Positions 45,136-53,428 of a stretch of DNA of 64,000 nucleotides are shown one piece after another. Below the pieces are notes generated by a model that was given only the letters and a program-made list of their open reading frames with translations, ran no database searches and had not been told where the DNA came from. Where the stretch lies: assembly GCF_013359815.1 (NCBI RefSeq), contig NZ_JABMCF010000035.1, forward strand, positions 186,001-250,000, written 5' to 3'. How positions within the stretch are numbered: position 1 is the stretch's first letter; every line of letters starts with the position of its first letter. The stretch comes from Curtobacterium flaccumfaciens. GTDB lineage: Bacteria > Actinomycetota > Actinomycetes > Actinomycetales > Microbacteriaceae. The position numbers and the translations under genes are program-made.

Positions 45136-46095
45136 ATGAACGAGTCGCTGCCCATCCTCCGAGCCTCCGCCATGCACGAGGCCGGCCTCGACGCCACCAC
45201 CCTGCGCCGCCGAACCCGGACCCAGGGTGTCGGCCGCCTGGTCCGGGTCGGACCGAACGCCTTCGTCGACGGTGTCGCGTGGGACGCCGCCGGGCCTCGT
45301 CAGCGGTACGTCACCCGGGTGTTCGCGCGGCTCGGCCGGCTCGGCACACGGGCGACGGCATCGCACCTGTCCGCCGCGGCCCTGCACGGTCTCCCGGCGC
45401 TCGGCGGGTGGGACGTCCCGGTGCACGCGACAGTGCCCGAGTCGATGTACCGGGGCCGGAGCGCCGAGCTGGTCCTGCACACGAGACCCGTCGGCCGGGG
45501 CGAACGGGCCACGGTCGGTGTGATCGCGGTCACCTCCGTCCCCCGGACCGTCGTCGACGTGGCGATGACCGGCGACCTGCGGGCGGGCGTCGTCATCGCG
45601 GACGCCGCACTGCGACGTGGGTTCGACGACGCCGATCTCCGACGAGCGGTTCCTCCGAAGGCGCGCGCCCGAGCCCTGGCGCAGCAGGTGCTCGACCTGG
45701 CCGATGCTCGCTCCGGGTCACCGGCCGAGTCGCTCGCGCGGGTCGTGTTCCGGGAGCTCGGGCTTCCGGACCCGTTGCTGCAGCAGGAGTTCGTCGTCGA
45801 CGGACGTCGGTCCGCAGTCGACTTCTGGTTCCCGGACCACGGGGTCATCGTCGAGATCGACGGGCGGGCCAAGTACTCCCAGGAGCGCTACCTGGGCGGC
45901 CGGAGTCCGACCGAGGTGTTCCTCGACGAGAAGCGGCGGCACGGTCGCTTGCTCACCGTGCCGGGTGTGCGGACGATCATCCGGCTCGAGTGGCGAGACC
46001 TGTTCGACCTCGATGCGCTGGCGCTGCGACTCCGGGCGGCGGGGCTCCCGTGTGCCGTCCGACCGGTCCGGAGCGCTCGGCTCCGTACGGGGTGA
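45136..46095 (+). CDS. AbiEi-like domain protein with a C-terminal DUF559 nuclease-type domain
   Basis: 319 residues from the ATG at 45136. The N-terminal part is an AbiEi antitoxin-like winged helix (LRRRTRTQGVGRLVRVGPNAFV, ASHLSAAALHGLP). The C-terminal part (about 200-295) has a PD-(D/E)xK arrangement: ESLARVVFRELG, RRSAVDFWFPDHGVIVEIDG and a Lys in the following helix. Such fused proteins are common in Microbacteriaceae. No AbiEii toxin gene is adjacent, so a plain toxin-antitoxin role is doubtful. The last codon overlaps a tandem repeat. Confidence 0.82.
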   Translation: MNESLPILRASAMHEAGLDATTLRRRTRTQGVGRLVRVGPNAFVDGVAWDAAGPRQRYVTRVFARLGRLGTRATASHLSAAALHGLPALGGWDVPVHATVPESMYRGRSAELVLHTRPVGRGERATVGVIAVTSVPRTVVDVAMTGDLRAGVVIADAALRRGFDDADLRRAVPPKARARALAQQVLDLADARSGSPAESLARVVFRELGLPDPLLQQEFVVDGRRSAVDFWFPDHGVIVEIDGRAKYSQERYLGGRSPTEVFLDEKRRHGRLLTVPGVRTIIRLEWRDLFDLDALALRLRAAGLPCAVRPVRSARLRTG

Positions 46096-46176
46096 CCGCT
46101 CGGTGCCGCGCGGGGTGACCGTCCGGTGCCGCGCGGGGTGACCGTCCGGTGCCGCGCGGAGTGACCGTCCGGCGCC
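46089..46176. repeat. 23-bp tandem repeat, four copies
   Basis: The unit beginning GGGGTGACCG recurs at 46089, 46112, 46135 and 46158 with small changes. The first copy supplies the stop codon of the AbiEi-like gene, and each copy contains TGA. Confidence 0.85.
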
Positions 46177-46202
46177 GGTGAACCGGCACAGCACGCGCTG
46201 GC

Positions 46203-46208
46203 TAGCGT
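46203..46208 (+). promoter_or_regulatory. -10 box of a leaderless transcript (phosphatase gene)
   Basis: TAGCGT ends six bases before the ATG at 46215. Confidence 0.5.
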
Positions 46209-46214
46209 GGCGGC

Positions 46215-46955
46215 ATGGCAGTGCAGGAGATCTGGCTCGTCCGTCACGGCGAATCGGTCGCGAACGTCGCAGCGGCTCGGGCCGAAGCCGCGGGCGACGA
46301 CGTGATCGACGTCGAGTTCCGGGACGCCGACGTCCCGCTCAGCCCGCTCGGCACCGATCAGTCTCGCGCCCTCGGCCAGGAGCTCGCCGACCGTGGGATC
46401 GACGACGTCCCCGTCGCACTGTGGGTGTCGCCGTACCTCCGCGCACAGCAGACCATCGCGATCGCGCTCGAGGCAGCCGGCATCGCCGAGCCCGAGAAGC
46501 GGGTGGACGAGCGCCTCCGCGACCGTGAACTCGGCGTCCTCGACCTGCTGACCCTGCAGGGCGTCCGCAACCGGTACCCGGACGAGGAACGCCGCCGACA
46601 GTGGCTCGGCAAGTACTACCACCGGCCGGCGGGCGGGGAGTCGTGGGCGGACGTGATGCTCCGGCTTAGGTCGCTCCTGGGCGACCTCGAGCGGGTCGAC
46701 GGTGTCGAGCGCCTGGTGATCGCCGCGCACGACGCCGTGGTGATGCTCGCCGTCGCGGTGTGCCTCGACCTCGACGAGCCGGCACTCATGGAGTTCGCCC
46801 GGACCCATGCCGTCGCGAACGCCTCCCTCACCCGACTCCGTCGTGACGATGCCGGATCGCCGTGGGTGCTCGAGGAGTTCTCCTCCGTCGGACACCTGGA
46901 CGACGACGAGGTCACCGAGCACACCGGCCGGAAGGACGACGAACATGTCCACTGA
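46215..46955 (+). CDS. Histidine phosphatase superfamily protein
   Basis: 246 residues. The phosphate-accepting histidine is in LVRHGES (residues 9-15), the acidic residue region is VDERLRDRELG, and the second histidine is IAAHDAVV. This branch covers broad phosphatases and phosphoglycerate mutase-like enzymes; the substrate is unknown. It overlaps the next gene by 11 bases, so its role may be tied to metabolite repair. Confidence 0.85.
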   Translation: MAVQEIWLVRHGESVANVAAARAEAAGDDVIDVEFRDADVPLSPLGTDQSRALGQELADRGIDDVPVALWVSPYLRAQQTIAIALEAAGIAEPEKRVDERLRDRELGVLDLLTLQGVRNRYPDEERRRQWLGKYYHRPAGGESWADVMLRLRSLLGDLERVDGVERLVIAAHDAVVMLAVAVCLDLDEPALMEFARTHAVANASLTRLRRDDAGSPWVLEEFSSVGHLDDDEVTEHTGRKDDEHVH

Positions 46956-47808
46956 ACCCGTCACCCCGAACTTCCTGCGGGACTGGCCACTGCCCGAACC
47001 CGGTGCCGGCAAGTACGGCCGCGGGCAGGTGCTCATCATCGGCGGCGCCGCTCGGACCCCCGGCGCCGCGATGCTCTCTGCGCTCGCCGCACTCCGCGTC
47101 GGCGCTGGTCGCCTCACCCTGGCGGTCGGCCGGAGCGTCGCGAACGAGGTCGCGGTCGCCGTGCCCGAGTCCGGGGTCGAACCCCTCGACGAGGACCAGG
47201 ACGGTCACATCGCCGTCGGTGCGATCGAGGGCATCGCGGACAGCGCCTCGAGCGCCGATGCCGTGCTGGTCGGGCCGGGGCTCGACGAGCCGGACGGTTC
47301 GCGTGACCTCGTGGCCGGACTCGCCGACGTCGTCGGTCCGCAGACCACCGTCGTGCTCGACGCCTTCGCCCTCGGGGTGGCCGCCGACGTGCGGGACCGC
47401 CTCGAACCGCTGCGTGGACGGCTCGTGATGACGCCGAACTCCGGCGAGGCCGAACGCCTGCTCGGGCGGGAGTGCAGCGACGACGACGTGGCCGACGCCG
47501 TGGCGATCGCGAACCGCTTCGGAGCGGTCGTGGCCCTCGGTGACGCCATTGCCACACCGCAGGGTCGGGCGTGGCTCAAGGGCACCGGCTCCGGCGGTCT
47601 CGGGACGAGCGGCAGTGGTGACGTGCTGTCCGGCGCGGTCACCGGCCTGTTCGCCCGCGGCGCCGATCCGGCACAGGCCGTGGCGTGGGCGTCCTACGTG
47701 CACGCTGCCGCAGGTGACCGACTCGCGGTGCAGGTCGGGCCGCTCGGGTACCTGGCGAGCGAACTCGTCACCGAGATCCCGCGGGTCCTGGTCGAACTCG
47801 GGGCCTGA
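46945..47808 (+). CDS. nnrD: ADP/ATP-dependent NAD(P)H-hydrate dehydratase
   Basis: 287 residues from the ATG at 46945. The ribokinase-like NAXD fold is seen in GRGQVLIIGGAARTPGAAMLSALAALRVGAG, LVGPGLDE, MTPNSGEAERLLG and GTSGSGDVLSGAVTGL (catalytic Asp226). It repairs the hydrated nicotinamide S-NADHX. It lacks the epimerase domain that some bacteria fuse to it. The start lies inside the previous gene (11 bases overlap). Confidence 0.9.
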   Translation: MSTEPVTPNFLRDWPLPEPGAGKYGRGQVLIIGGAARTPGAAMLSALAALRVGAGRLTLAVGRSVANEVAVAVPESGVEPLDEDQDGHIAVGAIEGIADSASSADAVLVGPGLDEPDGSRDLVAGLADVVGPQTTVVLDAFALGVAADVRDRLEPLRGRLVMTPNSGEAERLLGRECSDDDVADAVAIANRFGAVVALGDAIATPQGRAWLKGTGSGGLGTSGSGDVLSGAVTGLFARGADPAQAVAWASYVHAAAGDRLAVQVGPLGYLASELVTEIPRVLVELGA

Positions 47809-47815
47809 GCCCGCC

Positions 47816-47920
47816 CGTTCTTTCCCAGAACGCCCGCGATACCTGGTGCTTCCGGGCGTACCTACCGAGAACTTCCGACCAGGTACGCCCGAATCGACCA
47901 GGTACGCCCGGAACGACCAG
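47816..47920. repeat. GTACGCCCGATTC palindromic repeat element, copy 3
   Basis: Begins CGTTCTTTCCCAGAACGC, with a degraded left arm (CCGGGCGTACC) and two 19-bp units (AGGTACGCCCGAATCGACC and a variant). Same orientation as copy 1, between two convergent genes. Confidence 0.8.
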
Positions 47921-47971
47921 GCCGCCCGACCTCGACCAGGCCCCGACCCCGCCCGCCCCCGCCCCCGACCC

Positions 47972-48409
47972 CTACCCCCGCAGGGACTCCACGGCCTTCT
48001 CGATCCGCCGGGCCCGGGTCTCCGGGGCCTTCGCCTGCGTGACCGGGTCGGCGAGTGCCCGCTGCCGCGAGTTCGACAGCGTGTCGAACGCCGCACGCAC
48101 GCCGGCGTCCTGCAGCGCGGCGGCCAGGTCCTCCGGCAGGTCGACGGTCCGGGGCAGGGTGTCGACCTCGAGCGAGACCTCGACGGTGTCCCCGGCGGCG
48201 ATCCCGGCTGCCTCACGGTGCGAGGCCGACAGCGGCACCAGGAACTGCCCGTCCATGACCCCGACGGTGGAATGGTAGGTGTAGCCCCGGTTGATCGTGA
48301 CGACCACCGCGGGGCGCTTGCCGGATCCGAGCGCCTCGATGACGGACTCCGGGACGGGGAGTCCGGTCGCCGTCTTCCGTGCTTGCAGGACCGTCGTCGT
48401 GAACCGCAT
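47972..48409 (-). CDS. YdeI/OmpD-associated, DUF1905-containing protein
   Basis: 145 residues from the ATG at 48409. The DUF1905 beta-barrel-like part (RFTTTVLQARKTATGLPVP, VVVTINRGYTYHSTVG, GQFLVPLSASHREAAGIAAGDTVEV) is followed by the YdeI-like helical C-terminus (LQDAGVRAAFDTLSNSRQRAL, RRIEKAVESLR). Proteins like this are widespread; the function is not established. It is a single gene, convergent with the dehydratase gene. Confidence 0.85.
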   Translation of the reverse strand: MRFTTTVLQARKTATGLPVPESVIEALGSGKRPAVVVTINRGYTYHSTVGVMDGQFLVPLSASHREAAGIAAGDTVEVSLEVDTLPRTVDLPEDLAAALQDAGVRAAFDTLSNSRQRALADPVTQAKAPETRARRIEKAVESLRG

Positions 48410-48508
48410 CCGTGCCTCCAGACCTGGTTTGGGCGCGACCCTGCGCCCAGAACGAGCAAAGCGTACAGCCGCACCCGCTGTTCCGCCGTCGTTCACCACC
48501 GGAGCACG

Positions 48509-48523
48509 GGCCGGAAACCGGCC
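48509..48523 (+). promoter_or_regulatory. Short hairpin in the leader of the second importer
   Basis: GGCCGG faces CCGGCC around AAA in the 184-base gap before the binding-protein gene. It may be part of a regulatory leader; no known riboswitch is recognised. Confidence 0.3.
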
Positions 48524-48593
48524 GCGTCCACGATCGAGCAGAACCCGGACACCCGGTCCCCGCAGCACCTTCCCCCACCCGAAAGGCCCACCC

Positions 48594-49736
48594 GTGCAGC
48601 ACAAGCGCACCCTGGCCGGCATCGCCCTGGCCGCCGCCGCAGTCGTCACCCTCGCCGGATGCTCCTCGACGAGCTCCGCCAGCACGAGCAAGGGCGACGC
48701 CGACTGGAAGACCACCACCAGCGCCGAGTCCGCCGGCGGCATGGACGCCCTGGTCAAGGCCGCCAAGGCCGAGGGCCAGCTCAACGTCATCACGCTCCCG
48801 CCGACGTGGGCCAACTACGGCAAGATCATCGACGGCTTCACCAAGAAGTACGGCATCAAGATCAACTCCGCGAACCCGAACGGCTCGAGCGCCGACGAGG
48901 TCGCCGCGGTCAAGTCGCAGAAGGGCCAGTCCACCGCCCCCGACGTGCTCGACCTCGGGAACGCCGTGCTGCAGGAGAACCTCGACCTGTTCGCCGACTA
49001 CAAGGTCGCGAACTGGGACGACATCCCCACGAACCTGAAGGACGAGGACGGCGCCTGGACGCGCGACTACACCGGCCTGATGTCGATCGGGTACGACTCG
49101 TCGAAGATCTCCGACGCCCCGAAGGACATGACGGACCTGCTCGGCTCCGAGTACAAGGGCAAGGTCTCGATCGGCGGCGACCCGACGCAGGCGAACCAGG
49201 CCGCGTCCGCGGTGTACCTGGCGGCGCTGGAGAACGGCGGCTCCGCCGACGACATCACCAAGGGCGTCGACTTCTTCGGCAAGCTCAAGCAGGCCGGCAA
49301 CTTCCAGAACGTGCTGCCGACGCAGGCCACCGTCGCCTCGGGTGAGACCCCGGTCGTCGTCCAGTGGTCGTACAACAACCTGGCCTGGGGCCCGGCGGCG
49401 GGCGCGAGTGGCAACAAGGACTGGAAGACCGTCGTCCCGAAGGGGCAGGCGCTCGGCTCGTACTACTCGCAGGCCATCAACAAGGACGCCCCGCACCCCG
49501 CGGCCGCCCGCCTGTGGGAGGAGTACATCGCCAGCCCCGAGGTCCAGAACCTGTACCTGCAGGCCGGCGCCTTCCCCTCCACCCTCGCCGCGCTGACGAA
49601 GTCGGGCAAGGTCGACCAGGACGCCCTCGACGCCGCCGGTGGCGCACCGAAGGACTACGTCGAGCTGACCGACGCGCAGGTCGCCGACGCCGCCAAGGTG
49701 CTCAAGGCCAAGTGGTCCTCGACGATGGGGTCCTGA
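48594..49736 (+). CDS. ABC transporter substrate-binding lipoprotein (iron/phosphonate/polyamine-like)
   Basis: 380 residues from the GTG at 48594 (GAAAGG site). The lipobox is VTLAGCSS near residue 22. The family-13-type binding protein signs are EGQLNVITLPPTWANYGKIIDGF, DYTGLMSIGYDSSKI and VVVQWSYNNLAWGPA. This group binds ferric iron, putrescine/spermidine, thiamine or 2-aminoethylphosphonate; I cannot choose among them. It is the first gene of a complete four-gene importer. Confidence 0.9.
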   Translation: MQHKRTLAGIALAAAAVVTLAGCSSTSSASTSKGDADWKTTTSAESAGGMDALVKAAKAEGQLNVITLPPTWANYGKIIDGFTKKYGIKINSANPNGSSADEVAAVKSQKGQSTAPDVLDLGNAVLQENLDLFADYKVANWDDIPTNLKDEDGAWTRDYTGLMSIGYDSSKISDAPKDMTDLLGSEYKGKVSIGGDPTQANQAASAVYLAALENGGSADDITKGVDFFGKLKQAGNFQNVLPTQATVASGETPVVVQWSYNNLAWGPAAGASGNKDWKTVVPKGQALGSYYSQAINKDAPHPAAARLWEEYIASPEVQNLYLQAGAFPSTLAALTKSGKVDQDALDAAGGAPKDYVELTDAQVADAAKVLKAKWSSTMGS

Positions 49737-49741
49737 GCAGC

Positions 49742-50746
49742 ATGGCCACCGCATCGGCAGACGCGCCCGCGGCGAGCGGCGCAGCCGCAACCGACGCCGC
49801 ACCGGCGACGAGCGCGACGAGCGCGACGAGCCCCGTGCGCCCGACGTCCGCACGAGCGTCCGCCGATGCCGTCCGCCGCGGTGCCGGACCCCGTGTCCGG
49901 CGCCGCGTCGGCCTCGCCTGGCTGGGGCTGACGCCCTTTGCCGCCTACGTCCTGCTGTTCCTCGCGGTCCCCGCCGTGATCGCGATCGGCAGTGGCTTCT
50001 TCGACGGCTCCGGAGCGTTCACGTTCGCGAACCTCGCGGCCTTCGCCGACCCATCCGTGCTGCGGGCGTTCGGCGGGTCGTTCGGCCTGTCCGCCGCCTC
50101 CGCGGTCATCGGTGCCGTGCTCGGCGCGGTCGTCTGCTGGGCCCTCTCGGCACTGCGGCCGGACGGACTGGTCCGGTCGATGATCGACTCGGCCGCGAGC
50201 GTCCTCGCCCAGTTCGGCGGGGTCATGCTCGCGTTCGCGTTCATCGCCACGATCGGCGTGCAGGGCCTCGTCACGACGTGGTTGGTCACGGTCTTCCACG
50301 TCGACCTCAACGCGGACGGCGCCTTCCTGTACACGGTGCCCGGGCTCGTGATCCCCTACGTCTACTTCCAGGTGCCGCTCATGGTCCTCACGTTCATGCC
50401 CGCACTCGAGGGCGTCAAGGCCCAGTGGGGCGAGGCCGCCGCGACCTTCGGCGCCTCGCGCCTGACGTACTGGCGCCGGATCGCGTTGCCGGTCCTGGCA
50501 CCGGCGTTCTGGGGGTCGCTCCTGCTGCTGTTCGCGAACGGCTTCTCGTCGTTCGCCACCGCCGCGGCCCTCATCTCGCAGGGCGGCATCGTGCCGCTGA
50601 CGATCCGCACGCAGCTCACCAGCGAGACGCTCGCCGGCTTGCAGAACGTCGCCGGGGTGCTCGCCTTCGGCATGGTCGTCGTGATGGCGGTCGTGATGGG
50701 CGCGTACTCGCTGCTGCAGCGCCGTGCCGCACGGTGGCAGCGATGA
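49742..50746 (+). CDS. ABC transporter permease
   Basis: 334 residues from the ATG five bases after the binding protein's stop. A disordered Ala/Ser/Thr/Pro-rich N-terminus of about 45 residues is followed by six membrane helices. The EAA loop reads VKAQWGEAAATFGASRLTYWRRIALPV. Partner of the next permease, with which it overlaps by four bases. Confidence 0.9.
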   Translation: MATASADAPAASGAAATDAAPATSATSATSPVRPTSARASADAVRRGAGPRVRRRVGLAWLGLTPFAAYVLLFLAVPAVIAIGSGFFDGSGAFTFANLAAFADPSVLRAFGGSFGLSAASAVIGAVLGAVVCWALSALRPDGLVRSMIDSAASVLAQFGGVMLAFAFIATIGVQGLVTTWLVTVFHVDLNADGAFLYTVPGLVIPYVYFQVPLMVLTFMPALEGVKAQWGEAAATFGASRLTYWRRIALPVLAPAFWGSLLLLFANGFSSFATAAALISQGGIVPLTIRTQLTSETLAGLQNVAGVLAFGMVVVMAVVMGAYSLLQRRAARWQR

Positions 50747-51657
50747 GCGCGGCTGCCCCGGTCCGTCCGGTCCGCACGGCGCAGCCGGTTCGGCTCGGAG
50801 GCCCGTCCCGCGTCCGCCGCTTCGGCACGGCCCCGTCCCGTAGTGCGGCAACGATCGTGCTCACCGTGATCGGGCTCCTGTTCGCCGTGCCGCTGGTCGC
50901 CCTGCTGCAGTTCACCTTCCGGCAGGGCACCGACGGCGGGCTCACCTTCGCGCACTGGGCAGCGATCGGTGACCCGGCCAACGCGTTCACCTACCAGCCG
51001 GTGTTCGACGGGCTCGGGGCGTCGCTGCTCATCGCCGTGATCACCGTCGGGATCGTGCTGCTCGTGCTGCTGCCGGCCCAGATCATCACCGCGCTCCGCT
51101 ACCCCAGGCTCCGGAGCGTTCTGGAGTTCGTCTGCATCGTGCCGATCACCGTGCCGGTCGTGGTGCTCGTCGTCGGGTTCATCCCCGTGTACCAGGTCGT
51201 CTCGCAGGTCTTCGGGTCCGGCTCCTGGACGCTGGCGTTCGCGATCGGGATCATCACGCTGCCGTTCGCGTTCCGCCCGATCGCCGCCGCCATCACCGCG
51301 ACGGACCTGATCGTCCTGTCCGAGGCGGCCCGGTCGCTCGGCGCTTCGTGGTGGACCGTCACCTGGCGCGTGCTCCTGCCGAACCTGCGTCGGGGCATCA
51401 CCGCCGCGTGCTTCCTCACGATCACCGTGGTCCTCGGCGAGTACACCCTCGCCGCGTTCCTCTCCCGCAGCACGTTCCAGACCGGGCTCGTGCTCGTGCA
51501 GGGGACCGACCCGTACGTCGCCGCGATCTTCTCGGTCGCCGCGCTCGCGTTCGGCTTCGTGCTGCTCGTCCTCATCGGCCGCATCGGGACCCGTCGCACG
51601 GGCCGCGTCCGCCGCACCCGCACCACCCGTCGTCCCCGCCTCGAGGAGTCCGCATGA
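50743..51657 (+). CDS. ABC transporter permease
   Basis: 304 residues from the ATG overlapping the upstream stop. Six helices; the EAA loop is TDLIVLSEAARSLGASWWTVTWRVLLPNL. An Arg/Thr-rich C-terminal tail is unusual. The ATPase gene overlaps its end by four bases. Confidence 0.9.
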   Translation: MSAAAPVRPVRTAQPVRLGGPSRVRRFGTAPSRSAATIVLTVIGLLFAVPLVALLQFTFRQGTDGGLTFAHWAAIGDPANAFTYQPVFDGLGASLLIAVITVGIVLLVLLPAQIITALRYPRLRSVLEFVCIVPITVPVVVLVVGFIPVYQVVSQVFGSGSWTLAFAIGIITLPFAFRPIAAAITATDLIVLSEAARSLGASWWTVTWRVLLPNLRRGITAACFLTITVVLGEYTLAAFLSRSTFQTGLVLVQGTDPYVAAIFSVAALAFGFVLLVLIGRIGTRRTGRVRRTRTTRRPRLEESA

Positions 51658-52724
51658 CCGTCACCGCTCCGGCCGCCCCCGCGTCCCTCGCCACCACCGG
51701 CGCCGTCGTCGAACTCCACGCCGTCGAGAAGCACTACGGCGCACACCGAGCACTCGCGGGACTGTCCCTCCGCGTCGAGCCGGGGGAGTTCGTCTCGCTC
51801 CTCGGGCCGTCCGGTTGCGGCAAGACGACGGCGCTCCGCGCGCTGGCGGGACTCGAGGCCATCGACGCCGGCTCGATCCGCATCGACGGCCGGGACGTCG
51901 CCGACACCCCGGTCAACAAGCGCGACATCGGCATGGTGTTCCAGCAGTACTCGCTGTTCCCGCACATGACGGTGCGGCAGAACGTCGCCTTCGGCCTCGA
52001 GATGCGCCGGGTCCCCGCCGCCGAGCGCAAGAGCCGCGTGGTCGAGGCCCTCGACATGGTCCGCCTCGGCGAGTTCGCCGAGCGGTACCCGCACCAGCTC
52101 TCCGGCGGGCAGCAGCAGCGCGTCGCCCTGGCCCGTGCCCTGGTCACCCGCCCCCGGGTGCTCCTGCTCGACGAGCCGCTGTCGGCCCTCGACGCGAAGG
52201 TCCGGGTCTCGCTGCGCGACGAGATCCGCCGCATCCAGAGCGACCTCGGCATCACCACGGTGTTCGTGACGCACGACCAAGAGGAGGCGCTCGCCGTCTC
52301 CGACCGGATCGCCGTGATGCAGGCGGGCGACATCGAGCAGGTCGGCACGCCAGAAGAGCTCTACCGCACCCCGTCGTCGGCGTTCACGGCGGACTTCGTC
52401 GGCCAGTCGAACCGGCTGCAGGGCGACCTGCGCGGGGGCGACGTCTTCGTGTACGGGTTCCGGGTGCCGGCTCTCGACTCCTCGGCTCCGGACGGGCCGG
52501 TGCTCGCCTACGTCCGGCCGGAGGACATCGCCTTCGCCCCCGAGGGCATCACCGGCACCGTCGTCACCTCGAGCTTCCTCGGGTCGATCCGCCGCACCAC
52601 CGTCCGCCTGGACGACGACACCGTCGTGACCGTCCAGCACGAGGTCGGCGACCGCCGGGCCACCGGCGACCCCGTCGCCGTGCGCCTGCTCGGCGCACCC
52701 GTGGCGGTCGCGCCGCTCGCGTAG
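51654..52724 (+). CDS. ABC transporter ATP-binding protein
   Basis: 356 residues from the ATG at 51654. Walker A GPSGCGKT, Q-loop (VFQQYSLFPHMTV), signature LSGGQQQRVALARAL, Walker B LLLDEPLSALD and H-loop THDQEEAL are all intact. A C-terminal TOBE-type domain (from about residue 260; YVRPEDIAFAPEG) fits PotA/FbpC-like importers. It energises the importer of this operon. A repeat-rich gap follows. Confidence 0.94.
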   Translation: MTVTAPAAPASLATTGAVVELHAVEKHYGAHRALAGLSLRVEPGEFVSLLGPSGCGKTTALRALAGLEAIDAGSIRIDGRDVADTPVNKRDIGMVFQQYSLFPHMTVRQNVAFGLEMRRVPAAERKSRVVEALDMVRLGEFAERYPHQLSGGQQQRVALARALVTRPRVLLLDEPLSALDAKVRVSLRDEIRRIQSDLGITTVFVTHDQEEALAVSDRIAVMQAGDIEQVGTPEELYRTPSSAFTADFVGQSNRLQGDLRGGDVFVYGFRVPALDSSAPDGPVLAYVRPEDIAFAPEGITGTVVTSSFLGSIRRTTVRLDDDTVVTVQHEVGDRRATGDPVAVRLLGAPVAVAPLA

Positions 52725-52730
52725 CTCCCC

Positions 52731-52829
52731 CCCCGCGAAAGCGACAGATCGCGCTCGCGACCGCGCTCACCGTCGCGAAAGCGACAGATGGGCGCGGATG
52801 CTTCGCGGACTTCTGTCGCTTTGGCGGGG
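52731..52829. repeat. Direct and inverted GCGAAAGCGACAGA repeats
   Basis: CCCCGCGAAAGCGACAGA at 52731-52748 recurs as GCGAAAGCGACAGA at 52775-52788, and faces TCTGTCGCTTTGGCGGGG at 52812-52829 with one mismatch. It can form alternative stems. Possible terminator after the importer operon. Confidence 0.7.
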
Positions 52830-52851
52830 TGGGCGGCACCGATGACGGACG

Positions 52852-52883
52852 GGAGGCCCGTGGCGGCCTGGCACCGCGCCTCC
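52852..52883. terminator. Divergent GGAGGC-family hairpin
   Basis: GGAGGCCCG faces CGCGCCTCC imperfectly. The five-base GACGG lead-in matches the other family members. It lies just before the NUDIX gene's stop. Confidence 0.4.
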
Positions 52884-52895
52884 AGACCGGCGGGG

Positions 52896-53375
52896 TCAGC
52901 GCTGGAAGCGCGCCTCGCGCTCGTCGGCCAGCCCGGCCTCGACGCGTGCCCGCATGTTCTCCGACATGTCGGGCAGGGCGTCGAGCCGAGCCCAGAACGC
53001 CTCGGTGTTCTCGCCGTCGGCGGGGTTCGGCGTGCCGGAGACGTACCGGCAGGCGAAGACGAGGTCGAGGTACTGCGACCGGTCGCCGTTCGGGTAGGTC
53101 ATCTCGGGCAGCACCTGCACCCAGGCCAGGCGTTCGGCGACGGCGACGACGTCGGCTTCTTCGAGGACCTCGCGTTCGGCGGCGACGGCGGGTTCCTCGC
53201 CCGGGTCGACGATCCCGGTGACCGGGGTGTACGCGCCCGTGTCGGCCCGCCGGACCACGAGCAGTTCACGGTCGGCGCCGGAGCCGCGGGTCACGATGGC
53301 GCTCACGCCCGACAGCCAGAGCGGCGCCGTGCCGATCTTCTCGCGCAGGGACAGGACGAAGTCGGGTGTCGGCAT
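52896..53375 (-). CDS. NUDIX hydrolase
   Basis: 159 residues from the ATG at 53375. The NUDIX box (residues about 54-76) reads GIVDPGEEPAVAAEREVLEE, with the metal-binding REVLEE core intact. These enzymes cleave nucleoside diphosphates linked to another group; substrate unknown. The gene is divergent from nagB with only 59 bases between starts, and has a leaderless-type promoter (TAGCGT, six bases). Confidence 0.9.
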   Translation of the reverse strand: MPTPDFVLSLREKIGTAPLWLSGVSAIVTRGSGADRELLVVRRADTGAYTPVTGIVDPGEEPAVAAEREVLEEADVVAVAERLAWVQVLPEMTYPNGDRSQYLDLVFACRYVSGTPNPADGENTEAFWARLDALPDMSENMRARVEAGLADEREARFQR

Positions 53376-53381
53376 GCGTCC

Positions 53382-53387
53382 ACGCTA
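53382..53387 (-). promoter_or_regulatory. -10 box of a leaderless transcript (NUDIX gene)
   Basis: On the minus strand TAGCGT ends six bases before the ATG at 53375. Confidence 0.5.
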
Positions 53388-53407
53388 CCCACAGACCCCT
53401 GTCGCAG

Positions 53408-53423
53408 ACTGGTCATGACCAGT
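53408..53423. promoter_or_regulatory. DasR/NagR-type operator (dre site)
   Basis: ACTGGTCATGACCAGT is a perfect 16-bp palindrome and matches the known dre consensus (ACTGGTCTAGACCAGT) at all but the two central bases. It ends on the first base of the nagB -10 box, so a GntR regulator bound here would block polymerase, with release by GlcN-6-P or GlcNAc-6-P. Confidence 0.75.
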
Positions 53424-53428
53424 AGGCT
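53423..53428 (+). promoter_or_regulatory. -10 box of nagB
   Basis: TAGGCT ends six bases before the GTG at 53435; no ribosome site is seen, so the transcript is probably leaderless. Confidence 0.55.

Noticed and set aside
40810..45480. A very long open frame on the minus strand opposite the sugar importer and GH38 genes
   Set aside because: It is antisense to clearly recognised enzymes, has Arg/Gly/His-rich low-complexity translation and no domain. GC-rich third positions create such shadows.
45136..46095. A complete type IV toxin-antitoxin system
   Set aside because: Only the AbiEi-like protein is present; no nucleotidyltransferase toxin gene is adjacent.
48410..48593. A riboswitch (TPP or similar) before the second importer
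   Set aside because: No conserved TPP, SAM or cobalamin core is visible; only one short hairpin is seen.
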